The notes under the pieces: generated by a model | Database searches by the model: none | Seen by the model: the letters and a program-made list of their open reading frames with translations, nothing else | Told to the model about the DNA's origin: nothing | Position numbers and translations under genes: made by a program | Shown here: positions 54,099 through 64,000 of the stretch, piece by piece | Layout of the letters: every line of letters starts with the position of its first letter | Position numbering within the stretch: the first letter of the stretch is position 1 | NCBI GenBank assembly: GCA_007026445.1 | Contig: VDMD01000001.1 | Coordinates: forward strand, 3,658,001-3,722,000 | DNA length: 64,000 bases | Direction of reading: 5' to 3' | Source of the DNA: Schizophyllum amplum | Lineage: Eukaryota; Basidiomycota; Agaricomycetes; Agaricales; Schizophyllaceae

Positions 54099-54677
54099 TC
54101 AAGCAGAAGTCGCATAGACTGTAGCGTTGCTGAAGTCAAGAATGGGGACAAAGGACGCCTGCAGCTGATTAGACTCGAGGTTGATCATAGACCCAATTGG
54201 CTTACCCCAAGAAGCATGAAATGAGCGACCGTCAAAAGGTTCGTTCCTTCAGCTGTGCCTTCAGGTATCTGGACACTCTAGAAACGGGATGAGCGCATGC
54301 GGAACTTCTGAATGCGAAGGACCTACGAAGTTTTGGTATGGGGGGAGAGCGCTTTCGTGGTATTGTGGGTCAAAGCCGCCGACATACATCGGCGTGCCCA
54401 GCGTCTCGTACGCGCTGCTCGGGCACTCGTTGGCTTGGCCGCAACTGGCCAAAGAGATGACCAAAGAAACGTGTTGGACACTAGTGAGCGAGTTCTGAGA
54501 CCCCGTCAGTGTCGTCATGCACATTTGTAGGTGCAAACTCACCGGGAACGAGACCTGCACGGTCGTGTTCTGTCCTGCAGTGACTGTCGCGTTTGCGGTC
54601 GGGAAGGAGAGCGCGATGTTCTGCGCTGTTACGGTGGCGGCCACGGACAAGAGAGAGAACAAGGCGGTGAACTTCAT
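54099..54677 (-). CDS. Small secreted protein, 144 residues
   Basis: Exons 54543-54677, 54327-54494, 54206-54277 and 54099-54158 give 144 residues. A clear signal peptide (KFTALFSLLSVAATVTA, cleavage near residue 18) is followed by a beta-rich domain starting ALSFPTANATVTAGQNTTVQ, with an Ig-like or Kre9/Knh1-like feel. It has two cysteines (SCGQANECPSS) that could form a disulfide, and the motif YVGGFDPQYHESALPPYQNF that I associate with a common Agaricomycete secreted family of unknown role. N-glycosylation sites are present (NAT, NTT). There is no GPI signal. All three introns are 47-51 bases and preserve frame. Function cannot be assigned; a cell-wall or effector-like role is only possible. 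Confidence 0.82.
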
Positions 54678-55443
54678 GATGTAGTTATGAGACGTGAGCG
54701 TGAGCTGGGCGAGAGTGAGTGAAGCAGTGGAAAAGGGTGTCCGTCGCTTTAAGTACTCAGTATGCGTCAAAGTCACAGGGTCGAGCGGCCAGCGCATCCC
54801 CGCCCGAGTCTGGGCCGTGCACGCATTGCCTATCCTTGGAAAGAACGTAACGACGATGGCGCCATGAGGACTGTGGAGGAACCTTGAGCAAGTAGAGAAG
54901 CCGTTCATGACGTCAAGTGCATGCAGCTTAGCTTCGGACATTGAAGAGGCGCTGCCCTCGAGCTCCGGGTGGCACTCACTGCCACGGAAGAGAGCTTCTA
55001 ATCGATCTCGGGATCGCCTGAGAAGACTGTTCGCCTCGCGACCTCGGTCAGGTCATAACATCGTGCACCCGCGTCTCCACCTACTTGTGGGCGAAGAGGC
55101 ACCGGCGAGTGTCGCAGCGAGCAGCTCATGACTGCAACGTTGCAGCCTATGTGAGGCGATCGTGCAACTCGAAGCCATAGCGATAAACACGACAACACGA
55201 AAGATCAACGAGCCAGGTTGCGCCGTTTGCAGAGCGTCAGCATGCCTGCGACTTGTATCTAGAATGCGGAAAAACTTCAGCGCGCGTCCTTGCATGTTCT
55301 ACTCACCGATGTGAACTTCATGAGAGACCAGATACATCATATTCTAAATCCGTAAAAACAAAACAAAGCTGTAACCGCATATCATCCTCGGAGACCATCC
55401 AGAACGTCGTACATCACCAAAAGAAAGCCATAAAAAGAGACAT
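54678..55443. other. Intergenic, nothing recognised
   Basis: 5' flank of the secreted protein gene and 3' flank of the peptide transporter gene. Confidence 0.5.
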
Positions 55444-58346
55444 CTAATCATCGGCCATCTTCTCCTTGGCCGCTCCCGTCTCCGCGTCGTCCTTGTCAAC
55501 TACTTGCCTCTGCGTCTCCATGGCAGATAGGTCAACGTCTCCAGCGCCAACCTCACGGAAGAACCAGTAGTTGGCGATGGCGGCGAGCAAGTTAGCAGCG
55601 CCGATGCCGACGAAGGGCCAGATCAAGTTGGCTAAGAGAACAACCGTCAGGTTATGACGCGACGTACGACTGGACGGACGACGCACGATCATTGAAGGCA
55701 GGAGAGCAGATCTCGACGATGGCAGACGAGAGAGCGCTCATGAGGAACACGATGGCAATGACAAGCCCCTTCATGTTGGCCGGCGTAAGGTTATATGCCC
55801 TGAAAGTGTGTCAGTCGAGAACCTCCGGCAAGTGAGCTTGACGACGGACATTTCGTAGGCTGAGGAGGATTTTATCAGTCAAAGCAAATCACTGGACGCA
55901 TGAGTACTCACATGTGACTGAGATGAGGATGCCACCCATGGGCTGCAGCCAGTCTGCGCCTGGTCAATACGCTATCCATACAGCAGAGGCGCGTGTACTC
56001 ACAGATGGGGACAACCGTCCATGCAGACTACGCACTTGTTAGACTAGACTGACGAGGTAGAAGAAGCGAACGCACGATGGGAGATACACCGGATCCAACC
56101 TCGCACTCCGTGGCATTGTAACCACACGGCGACGTCTCGTAAACCTGCCATTGGAGTATGGCGGCAATGATCATGATCACAACACCGAACAGATAGCCTG
56201 GGGAACACTCAGCATAACGTCGCGAATAGGACACAACAGACCAACGCACCAACGCAGACTAATTATCAGCCGATAGGTTAGCCAAATCTCACAATAGCCA
56301 ATAAACGAGTGCTTACTTCTCCTCACTGGCGTGAAGTTGAAGCCCATCTTGCGCAAGGTCGGGTACAGCCAGTAGTTGTAGATCGGGATGGTCACCACCG
56401 TACCGATCGGGCTGCCGCCAAGGTTCAGCTCTGTACATCCTGCACGAACAGGACGACTGACTTGAAGTTGCTCAGAAGATCGTTTGGCAGGCCATTGGTG
56501 GTCATGCTGCCCGCCATGTTCGTGATGATCGAGTTGAGTCCGCCGTCTGCGAGCGCCCAGATAGGCTGGAACAGGAAGATCTTGCACGCGATGACCGTTA
56601 TGCGGAGGTCATCCACAAATTTGTCTGCGGATCGTCAGCACGAGGAAAAGCTTGTGGGGTTACCAAAAAGCTTACCGTCCCAATTAATTCTCGAGAGCAG
56701 GCCCTGGCTCTTAGGCGACTCGTCTTTCGCGATGACGCTCGGCTTCGCTTGGTCCCAGAGCTCATCGCCTCCCTACTTGAGTGTTAGCCACCCTCCTCGT
56801 TTAGTGCTTAAGTGCACCCTCACCTTGAAACCAGTAGCCACGCCAGCGCGGGTCCACATGACCTTGATAGCCTTGAACGCGTCCAAAGTCTCCGCACCCT
56901 TGGGCGGGTACAGAATCAGACGGGACTGAACCCATAACAGTCCGACCGGCATGATGAGGTAGAAGATTCCTGGTGTGAGGCTGAAACCCATCGATCAGCA
57001 ACCCGCAGGCGCCTACGATAATTGACGGGCACGTACTATGCCAACCAGAAACCGATGCGCTTCTCCGAGTAGGTGGTCGCAATGGAGAAGAACGCGCCGA
57101 TGTTCACGGCCCAGTAGTACAGCTGCTCACAGTCAGCACGATGTCTCTGGACAAGGTAGGTCGGTCACTAACATGCAACATAGTCTCGACCGTGACCTTC
57201 GGGTCCACGATGACCTTCTCGCCGGACTTCAGCGTCTTGACCTGCTGCGTCTTTACGGGGCACTGGTCCGCAATGATGGGCGCGATACTGGACGAGAGTC
57301 AGATAAGCAGTACATAGAAGAGGCGATATAGCTCACCAAGGCTTGATAAAGCCCGTCGCGAAAGCCAGGATGAGCATGCCAATGATGAAGGCTGCGATAG
57401 CGTGGCCCTCCTCCATGACGGTCGGGATTGCGGCTAGAACACTTGAGCTAGGATATCAATGCTCAACACAAGAGTACTCACCGATGACCAAGAGTAGATG
57501 ACCGACAAAGCCTGGCGAAGCATAAGCCAAGTGACTTCTAGTCTAGTAGAAGAGAAATACCGAAGAGAATACCCCACCACAGGGTCCTCAACTAAGAAAT
57601 GTACGGGTTAGCAAGGAGGGTCCTGTCAAGAATGACATTGAACTCACGCGACCCAGCTTCATGTCCGCAATCGTGCCGCCCAACAACGGAGTCACGTACG
57701 CCAGGAAGCTGCGAAAGACCGTCAAAAACCAACCTGAAAACAACACTTGAGCGACCCACTTGAACAGTGTGGTGAGCGCCGTGGCCGTCTGCAGTCCCAG
57801 TCCCAGCGCACCAGCCGAATCTTGCGTCCCCGGAGCCGGAGCACCTGCACCGTTCCCGCCCTTGGGGAGCGGGCTGCAAACACATTCAGCATCTGCGCGC
57901 GTGTAGCAATTGCAGAAAGACGCACCGCTGAATGAAGTTGGTGAAAACACCGCTAACACCATAGTACGACGCGCGCTCTGCGAGCTCAACGATGCAAACC
58001 ACGTAAGAAGCCCTAGTGTGCGCGTCAATGCGCATGGACAACTACGTGCGCACGAGAAGACGTACCATGGGATCGGGGCAGACACGCGACGCAGCGTCGC
58101 CTTCTCTTCCTCAGTCGGCGCGCGACCATCCTCGTCCGTATCCGCAAACGCGACAGTGTGAAGAATGTTATGGTCCTTCTTCACGTCCTCCGCCGACGAG
58201 TTCGCGTGGTGCTCAGCCGGAACGATGACGCCCTCGCCATCGTTCACAGCCCCCGCGGACTGGATGTAATCGCGCGTAACGTCCACGTCGGCTATGATCT
58301 CTGTCAGTCGGCGCTGCACGCGGAGCGATGGAGATCACACACTCAT
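55444..58346 (-). CDS. POT/PTR family proton-coupled oligopeptide transporter
   Basis: Plasma-membrane importer of di- and tripeptides, resembling fungal Ptr2. The gene is split into at least a dozen exons by introns of about 45-60 bases; I did not fix every junction. Confident segments in order are a hydrophilic N-terminus (SAEDVKKDHNILHTV, TEEEKATLRRV) and the signature ELAERASYYGVSG in the first helix. Next come LGGTIADMKLGR, the FATGFIKPCIAPIIADQ helix, YYWAVNIGAFFSI, and a cytosolic loop with PKSQGLLSRINWDD. Late helices follow (NLGGSPIGTVVTIPIYNYW, FGVVIMIIAAILQW, LIWPFVGIGAANLLAAIANYWF). The tail is charged and ends AKEKMADD. The start at 58346 relies on a 4-base first exon and is tentative. 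It is divergent from the D-amino-acid oxidase gene. Confidence 0.87.
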
Positions 58347-58876
58347 CGTTCAGGCAGCTCGAAGCGGGCGACACCCTCTAGACCACCGTCTGGGGGTGGC
58401 TATAAGTATTGCATCGGCTTCACTTCGCTATCAGGGATCAGAACACTCAAGATGGGAGGGATTTTCAGGAGAACGAGGTGGAAGGATGCGTTATCTGGAG
58501 GGTAAGACGCGCCCGATAACGAGAAGAGGAACAATGCATGTGACAATTGGGAGCTGTTGGGGAGCTCCGACGGAGAAACGAGCGCTTCCGATTGGTCCCC
58601 GCACCTCCGGATCCATCCCCGCGGCGAGCGCGGGCGGAGTCGAGCGGCGTCGGCGTCGTCGGTAAAGTTCAACTATGGTGGTCGAGGAGCCTCCTTGTCG
58701 GCTTCCTTCCTCCTGATCTATACCTTCTTGAAGCACTATCAAGCCCTTGTACCTTGACGGAGGCGTCTTGATATCACAAACGTGACGAGCGACCGAGGAG
58801 GTGCTTCGCGTTACCAGGAGTATATAACGAGGATATCGCGCCTATAGAGGCATATAGTCGGCATAGTTGTGCAGAT
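58347..58876. other. Divergent promoter between peptide transporter and D-amino-acid oxidase
   Basis: 530 bases between two start codons. A TATATAA box serving the plus-strand gene is listed separately. A reading frame at 58400-58672 appears accidental. Confidence 0.5.
58821..58827 (+). promoter_or_regulatory. TATA box of the D-amino-acid oxidase gene
   Basis: TATATAA, 56 bases ahead of the ATG at 58877. Confidence 0.6.
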
Positions 58877-60117
58877 ATGCCTCGGGTAACAATCGTTGGG
58901 TCTGGCAAGTCGTACCTGTGTGTATCTGTGGCTAGCGCTTATCGTTGAGCAGGTGTCTTCGGACTCACAATCGCGGAGTCGCTCCCCCTCCACTACGATG
59001 TAACGATCGTCGCGCGCGACATGCCAGGAGACGCGGACACGCTGGACTGGGCAAGTCCGTGGTGCGTATCAATGCGATCGTAGGCGACGTCATTCTGAAC
59101 GCGAGCGTAGGGCAGGTGCAGGATGGGGAGGAGGTACGGGAAGCAGCCCGGAGGAGATCGAGATCATGAAGGCCAGCTGGCGATACTTTTGGGAACTGTC
59201 AGAGAGATGCCCAGCGGAGTCGACGGTCAAGGTACGCACCTATGCTTTCCCATCTATGTCCTCGCCAACGTCTCCCTGTAGCGCATCAAGAGCGTCTACA
59301 TCCGTGACAACACGGACACCGATGAAGACATCTGGTGGAAGGACATGATGCCCGACTACCGTATCATGGACCCTTCAGAGCTCCCCGCCAGCGCCGACGC
59401 GAAGATTGCGATCACATATACGGGAATGGTAATGACTGCGCCGCGGTACATCGAATGGCTGCGGAAGCGCGTCGAGGCGAAGGGCGTCAAGTTCGTGCGT
59501 GCCACGATCGCGTCGTTCGACGAATTCCGCACGGCGTCAGAGAAGTTCGGTCCCGTACCTGACGTGCTGGTGAACGCGACTGGCGTGGGCGCTGGCAAGT
59601 TGGTGGGTGATCCAGAGGTCGAGCCTGTGCGCGGGCAGACGATCCTTCTGCGCGACACGGACGGCCAGCTCTCGAAGCAGATGATGCTGCGGTCGGGCAA
59701 CGACTACTGCTACATCATCCCTCGTCTCGACGGGACGGTCGTCATTGGTGGGATCAAGGACTATGGGAGCACGTAAGTTGTCGCGCTCGGAGCTGGATAT
59801 ATGCGCTGTCTAACGCGTTCTGCAGGTCCCCCGAGATCAGCTATGAGCAGAAGTTGGATATTTGCAAGCGTGCTCACGAGCTCAACCCCCTCATCCCCAC
59901 CGACCCTTCCAAGCTGGACGCCGTACGCGACATCGTGGGCCTGAGACCAGGACGGAAAAGCGGTCTACGCGTTGACAGCGAAGAGACGAACGGGCTAAAG
60001 ATCGTGCATGCATATGGTGCCGGGGGTGGTGGTTTCGCCTTGTCGGCTGGCGTTGGAAGGAAATGCGCGGCGCTGGTGGACGCGTTCGTGAACCCGCCGG
60101 GTCCCTTGAAGCCGTAG
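58877..60117 (+). CDS. FAD-dependent D-amino-acid (or D-aspartate) oxidase
   Basis: Flavoprotein that oxidises D-amino acids to oxo acids, ammonia and hydrogen peroxide. Exons 58877-58904, 58953-59061, 59111-59231, 59282-59772 and 59826-60117 give 346 residues, the normal length. The FAD loop is MPRVTIVGSGVFGLTIAESL. SPWAGAGW follows, then IWWKDMMPDYRIM, LVNATGVGAGKLVGD, PVRGQTILLRD, YIIPRLDGTVVIGG and a C-terminal VHAYGAGGGGFALSAGVG with the Gly-rich FAD-contact turn. The first intron begins with GC (GCAAGT) and splits the first loop. A short Gly-rich insertion (GGGTGSSPEE) follows the AGAGW motif. The C-terminus (GPLKP) lacks a canonical PTS1, so peroxisomal import is doubtful. Asp versus neutral D-amino-acid preference cannot be read. 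Confidence 0.9.
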
Positions 60118-60413
60118 TGATTGAATCATGTCGCTTGTAGCTACTCCAAACGTCGAAAGAAGCCAATAGATACAAAATCTTGATCGAAATTGAACAATGA
60201 CATTGCAAAGACAAGAAGGAAGACTTGAAGTACGACGAAGAGGGAAAGAAGAAAGAGGCGTGCCGCGTTCGCCTTGCGTTCGCCCTTGTTCATCGCAGCT
60301 TCCCACGATCAGGCCCTTCGGCCTCCGCCGACGTTCGACTTCACTGATGGGACGAGAGTCCGTACTCGCTGTGAGACTCAGACAGGCTGTAAGAGCTTGA
60401 CAATCATCGACTT

Positions 60414-61260
60414 CTATTTCGCATGCCACGTGAAGTAGAGGATAACGTAGATTAAAGTCGCCCCAAATAAAAATACGGCAAAGAACATATAGTGACGATC
60501 AAATGTTTGCATCGCCTGGAAGTAAAGTGTCAGAAATCTATGAAGCAAATAAGCAGGACACCAATACCTCTTCATCATTCTTCAGACGCTGCGTCTTGAT
60601 GGCATGTTTGCGTTCGGCCTTGCCAGCTGCCTGCGCGATCTTCATGCCGTCTATCACAAGGTCTCGTTGAGCGATGCCGCTCTTCAGTGACGCTGCTTCT
60701 TCTCGCAGTTGAGCCTGATTTGTGCGATATATCTCCACCTGAAGGAGTTCGGTCGTTATCCAACGCTTATCCGAAAACACCAGATGAACAACGAACCGTG
60801 AACTCCATCACACCAACATGGCCCTCCATCTTGCGTATCTCTTCCTTCTGCTTCCTTACCACCCCGTCACTTTTGACCAACTTCGCCTCAGCGTTGCGCA
60901 ACGCCTGCCTTGTGGACCGCAGCTCTGCCACCGAGTCCTCCGCAAGCTTCAGGAGCTTCGCGTTCTGCTCCCGTTCAGAGGCGAGAGCTTTCAGAGCGTC
61001 TTCATTCTCCTCGAGCTCTACGTGTACGCGAATGAGAGGCGACTGTCCCGAGTGCTTGCGACACATAGGACAGATCGCTGCCGTCCTCTTCGCGCATGCT
61101 TCGCAGAAGGAATGTCCTTGAAAGTACATGCGCAGCGATCAGCTCGTTTGTTGAAAGCCTTACAGCAGCGGCGAGGATACGTACCACAATGCGGGAAAAT
61201 TAGCCCTTTCTCTGGAAATTTGTAACTTTCCAGACAGATCGAGCAGGAAGCGGAGAGCAT
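60414..61260 (-). CDS. RING finger / coiled-coil / tail-anchored membrane protein, copy 1
   Basis: Putative membrane-bound E3 ubiquitin ligase. Exons 61185-61260, 60797-61116, 60568-60738 and 60414-60515 give 222 residues. The N-terminal C3HC4 RING is CSICLESYKFPEKG, then HCGHSFCEACAKR and CPMCRKH. A coiled coil of about 120 residues follows (ELEENEDALKALASERE, LRNAEAKLVKSDGVVRKQ). A single hydrophobic helix lies at the extreme C-terminus (YMFFAVFLFGATLIYVILYF), ending WHAK, as in tail-anchored ER or outer-mitochondrial proteins. The first exon is 76 bases and the first intron splits the RING between Cys and Gly, exactly as in copy 2. The donor at 60796 is GTTCGT, off consensus. I do not know a named orthologue. 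Confidence 0.85.
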
Positions 61261-61853
61261 GTCAAGTCCGATGCTGCGCCTTCAGCAGCGTGCGTGAAGT
61301 CGACAGTCTGGGGAGCGAGGAAGAATAGAAAGGTGGCGGAAAGTTGAAAGGCGGCACTTCTGAGACCGAGCATGGCCAAGTAGTCCAGCGCCGGTTTTAT
61401 GAAGCCACGCCTTCGAAGGACAAAGGTATCAGCCACCTGACAAAGAGCTCTTTGTCGCTCAAGATGGACATATATGTTTCAGTCTAGGCCTGCAGGTCGG
61501 TGGAAGGTCGTGCAAGCAAGAGACCGCGATTTTGCGCAATGGACGGCGCAGGTCCCCGCGTTAGCGGAAGTTGAGGGGCCGGCCACTAGGCCCTTCAGCT
61601 CCCATTCAGCTCAAGCCTTGCGTGCGATAGCACCCTCGGGAGGTTCGACTGAGGAGCAAGATAAGCAGAGGGGAGCACGAACATAAGCAAGGTCATGACG
61701 GCGAGAGGTCGGAAGGAGTGAAGAGGACACGTTCATGTGCTCGGCCGTTGCCGCAAAATGTTCGTTTTCGGCGAGAGATGGATTGGCAACCATAGATAAG
61801 TACCTCGATAACAGTACGTATACTTTGGGCAGAAAACATAGAAGATATCCCAT
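61261..61853. other. Intergenic between RING-gene copies 1 and 2
   Basis: 3' flank of copy 2 and 5' flank of copy 1. No pseudogene fragment was recognised. Confidence 0.5.
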
Positions 61854-62826
61854 TCAATACGCGTTATGATAGGAGACTGTGAGGTAGCGAGCCCTAAACC
61901 AGAAGTAGCAGCCCGCCACGGCAAGTCCGAGAAGGAACAGGCAGCCAGCCACTTTGGCCACGTACATCTCCCACATGATCTGCAGAGGGCGGTCGCGTCA
62001 ATGTCGCAAAGAAGACCAACCCATGAATCGACATACCCTGCGCTCATACGAGTCGATCTTTCTCTGCAATTCTCTGTTGCGGCAGCATTGCACCCGCATA
62101 TTCTGCTCGTGGGACCACATGTCTTCTTTGTAATAAGCAATCTGGCAAACATCATTCAGAAAACGCTCCGAGAAAAAGCAAACCAGCGGGCAGCTCACTT
62201 TCTCTTTCATTTCGTCGCCCCGGCTGCGCAACTTACTCGTCTGCGACATGTACCGCCGCGTCTGCTTCTCGACCTCGTGCAGCGCCGCCTCCATCCGCCG
62301 CACGATGATTGACTTGTTCGAGGCAGCGGGGTCGTCGAAGACGGTCGTCACGGCCGAGATGGACGGTTCGGCTTGGAGGCCTCTGACCTTCACCACGCGC
62401 CCGCTACCACGCTGATCCTCTGCGATGGGAAGCCACTCGCCCATGATGGCCGCCAGAGAGGCGATTCGCTCCGATAGGTCGTCCATGTTCCTGCGGTCGG
62501 CGTCACTGCAGAAGAGGCGCCTCTTCAGCAATGCACCACGTTACGTTTACGTAGATGTAAACGTACTTCACCACGGCGTCTTCCTGCAACGTAACGTTGT
62601 AGAGTCGGGTGAGGGGCAAGTTGCCCAGGCGCGCGCGGCAGGTATGGCAAGTACCCCCAGCCCATGTGGCGCATGCCTCGCAGAAGCCGTGTCCTGGAAG
62701 AGTGTCTGTCAGTATGTGGCCTCTCTGGAGGTGCTGTGATGAAGGCGTACCACAGACGGAGAGGACGAGCCACCCCTCCGGGAATTGGACATCCTGCAAG
62801 CAGACTGAGCACTCGGCAGTGGGCAT
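61854..62826 (-). CDS. RING finger / coiled-coil / tail-anchored membrane protein, copy 2
   Basis: Second member of the tandem set. Exons 62751-62826, 62567-62693, 62199-62520, 62037-62141 and 61854-61979 give 251 residues. RING residues are CSVCLQDVQFPEGW, VCGHGFCEACATW and CHTCRARLGNLPL. The middle is helical but less regular than in copy 1 (RNMDDLSERIASLAAIMGEW, MEAALHEVEKQTRRYM), then YKEDMWSHEQNM and ELQRKIDSYERR. The C-terminal helix is VAKVAGCLFLLGLAVAGCYFW followed by a basic-polar tail. Exon 1 has the same length (76 bases) and ends at the same codon phase as copy 1. Sequence identity outside the RING is low, so the duplication is old or the coiled coil evolves fast. Confidence 0.83.
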
Positions 62827-63426
62827 GACGGGTCAGATGTCGTATGTCGAGCGGCAGAGGATGACCAGAAAGGGGTTGCGGCAGGTAAATGGGTGCTGTT
62901 TCCGTCGAGCCTCCACGCCGGTTTTAAAGGAAGCGCAACGGACAACGACTGAGGCCACCCGGAAGACATGATGGCCGTCACCTGGCCTATGAAAGGTCGA
63001 TGAACAATGCAATGTCAAAGCACCTATGGTCGAAGAGCAAAGCCAGGGCACCCCCGAGGAATGAGCACCGGGAAGGGCCAAGGACCCAGGTCATGCGACA
63101 AGGACGTTCAGCCTTTCGGAGATCGAATACAGTTTCTTTCGTGCGCAGCATCCTCGACGCGCCTCTGAGATGTGAGAAGCCGCTTGATGATACATGCCTC
63201 TTCATCGCGCATGAGATGGTCGAGAGGCTCGAAGGCTAACATGCGAGGAACCCAACTAGACGGAGGTCGCGGAACAAGATGTGAGGGCGGCGAGCATCCT
63301 CCAAAGCACGCACGTGACCAGCACGCTTGCAGAAGTTGCCGGCCATTGTTCGACTTTGGGTGAGCCATCAATATGCACCCAAGTGAAGCCGAGCGAGCAG
63401 GACAATGCCGGCGAATACATAGATGT
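62827..63426. other. Intergenic between RING-gene copy 2 and the next member
   Basis: 600 bases with no convincing gene. It is the promoter side of copy 2 and the 3' flank of copy 3. Confidence 0.5.
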
Positions 63427-64000
63427 CTAGAAATACATGCGAGAGAAATAATTGTTGTTCCAAAAAGATTTCGAGATATGATAGAGCGACTGAAGACCCT
63501 CAACGAGGACCGGTAGACACCACAGAAAGATGGACGCGCAAAGAACATGGGCAACGTACTTCCACCGATCCAACTTTTCCTGAGCCATGGCATTAGCTCG
63601 CGCATCACCAGACGACAAGATGGTTCACCTGGCGCTCATAATTTCCAAGCCTTTCCTGCATGGCAGTGTTTGCTGCCGTGAGTTTGTCTTCCGTCGCGCG
63701 GAGACCATCGAGCTGGCGATCGTTAGGCATTTTGGCAAAGGAATCCAGACAGACTCAACGTACAACCATATACAGTCCCCGTATCGTGGTGCGTAACGTC
63801 TGCATCTCCTTCATGTTGAGCTGCATCTCATCCGAGCGGGCGCGCAGAGCCGCTTCCGTGCGCTGGAGCGTGCTCGACGTGGCCGTATATTCAGCCTCCA
63901 GTTTGGCGAGGCGGTCTTGACATTCTTGCACGCGTTTGAGGAGGATGGCTTTGGTCTCCAGCAACTCGGCCTTCTCCGCGCGCTCGGTACGTAGGTCGGC
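63427..64000 (-). CDS. Third member of the coiled-coil / tail-anchor family, 3' part (runs off the right edge)
   Basis: Only the C-terminal part is present: exon 63764 to beyond 64000, then 63629-63712 and 63427-63579. It encodes a strong coiled coil (TKAILLKRVQECQDRLAKLE, LRATEDKLTAANTAMQERL) followed by GNYERQ at an exon end and then a membrane helix (YVAHVLCASIFLWCLPVLVE) and a polar tail. Copy 2 has the matching order, with DSYERR at an exon end followed by its membrane helix, so I place it in the same family. The RING, if any, lies outside the window. The donor at 63763 was picked as GTACGT, which keeps frame. Confidence 0.75.

Overview
The window is nuclear DNA from a filamentous basidiomycete, most likely an Agaricomycete. 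The evidence is dense short introns (about 40-60 bases) in nearly every gene, GC-rich third codon positions, a tiny first exon in several genes, and typical families: F-box-like proteins, a Gti1/Pac2 (WOPR) regulator, a Cps1-like family 2 glycosyltransferase, a phi-like glutathione transferase, a DMATS-type prenyltransferase and a POT peptide transporter. I resolve 32 protein genes on both strands. Most were joined by hand across introns, and exon coordinates are given in the entries. No rRNA, tRNA, CRISPR array or prokaryotic feature was seen.

Layout. 0-9 kb: the end of a coiled-coil gene, a MITE with perfect 97-base inverted ends, a glycosyltransferase, a DUF1989 protein, an unknown gene and a 76-residue metallothionein. 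9-17.3 kb: an F-box-like gene, a Vps3844-type ER membrane protein, a WOPR transcription factor and a large disordered protein. 17.9-25.7 kb: a Ymc1-like mitochondrial carrier, a C2H2 factor, an unresolved gene and an AAA-type ATPase with a charged insertion. 27-36 kb: glutathione transferase, the SAGA subunit Ada2, a second F-box-like gene and a DMATS-type prenyltransferase. 36-41 kb: a glutaredoxin-like membrane protein without the catalytic cysteine, a long gene-poor stretch and an APH-fold kinase.

40.9-48.8 kb holds two diverged C2H2 paralogs facing away from each other, with identical intron phases, on either side of a protein kinase and a short-chain dehydrogenase. 49-55 kb: an NTF2-like protein, a CoA-binding protein, a 14-exon Mcy1-like cysteine synthase with 14- and 6-base exons, and a small secreted protein. 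55.4-60.1 kb: a POT peptide transporter and a D-amino-acid oxidase, transcribed divergently. 60.4-64 kb: a tandem array of RING / coiled-coil / tail-anchor genes, the last cut by the window edge.

The genes do not form one operon-like system. Possible working pairs are transporter plus oxidase (amino-nitrogen supply), metallothionein, glutathione transferase and cysteine synthase (thiol and metal homeostasis), and Ada2 with four sequence-specific regulators. The most unusual items are the RING-tail-anchor array, the C2H2 inverted pair, the orphan DMATS gene, the cysteine-less glutaredoxin, two GC-AG introns that each interrupt a core motif, and the microexons of the cysteine synthase gene. All family calls rest on motifs recognised by eye; no database search was run.
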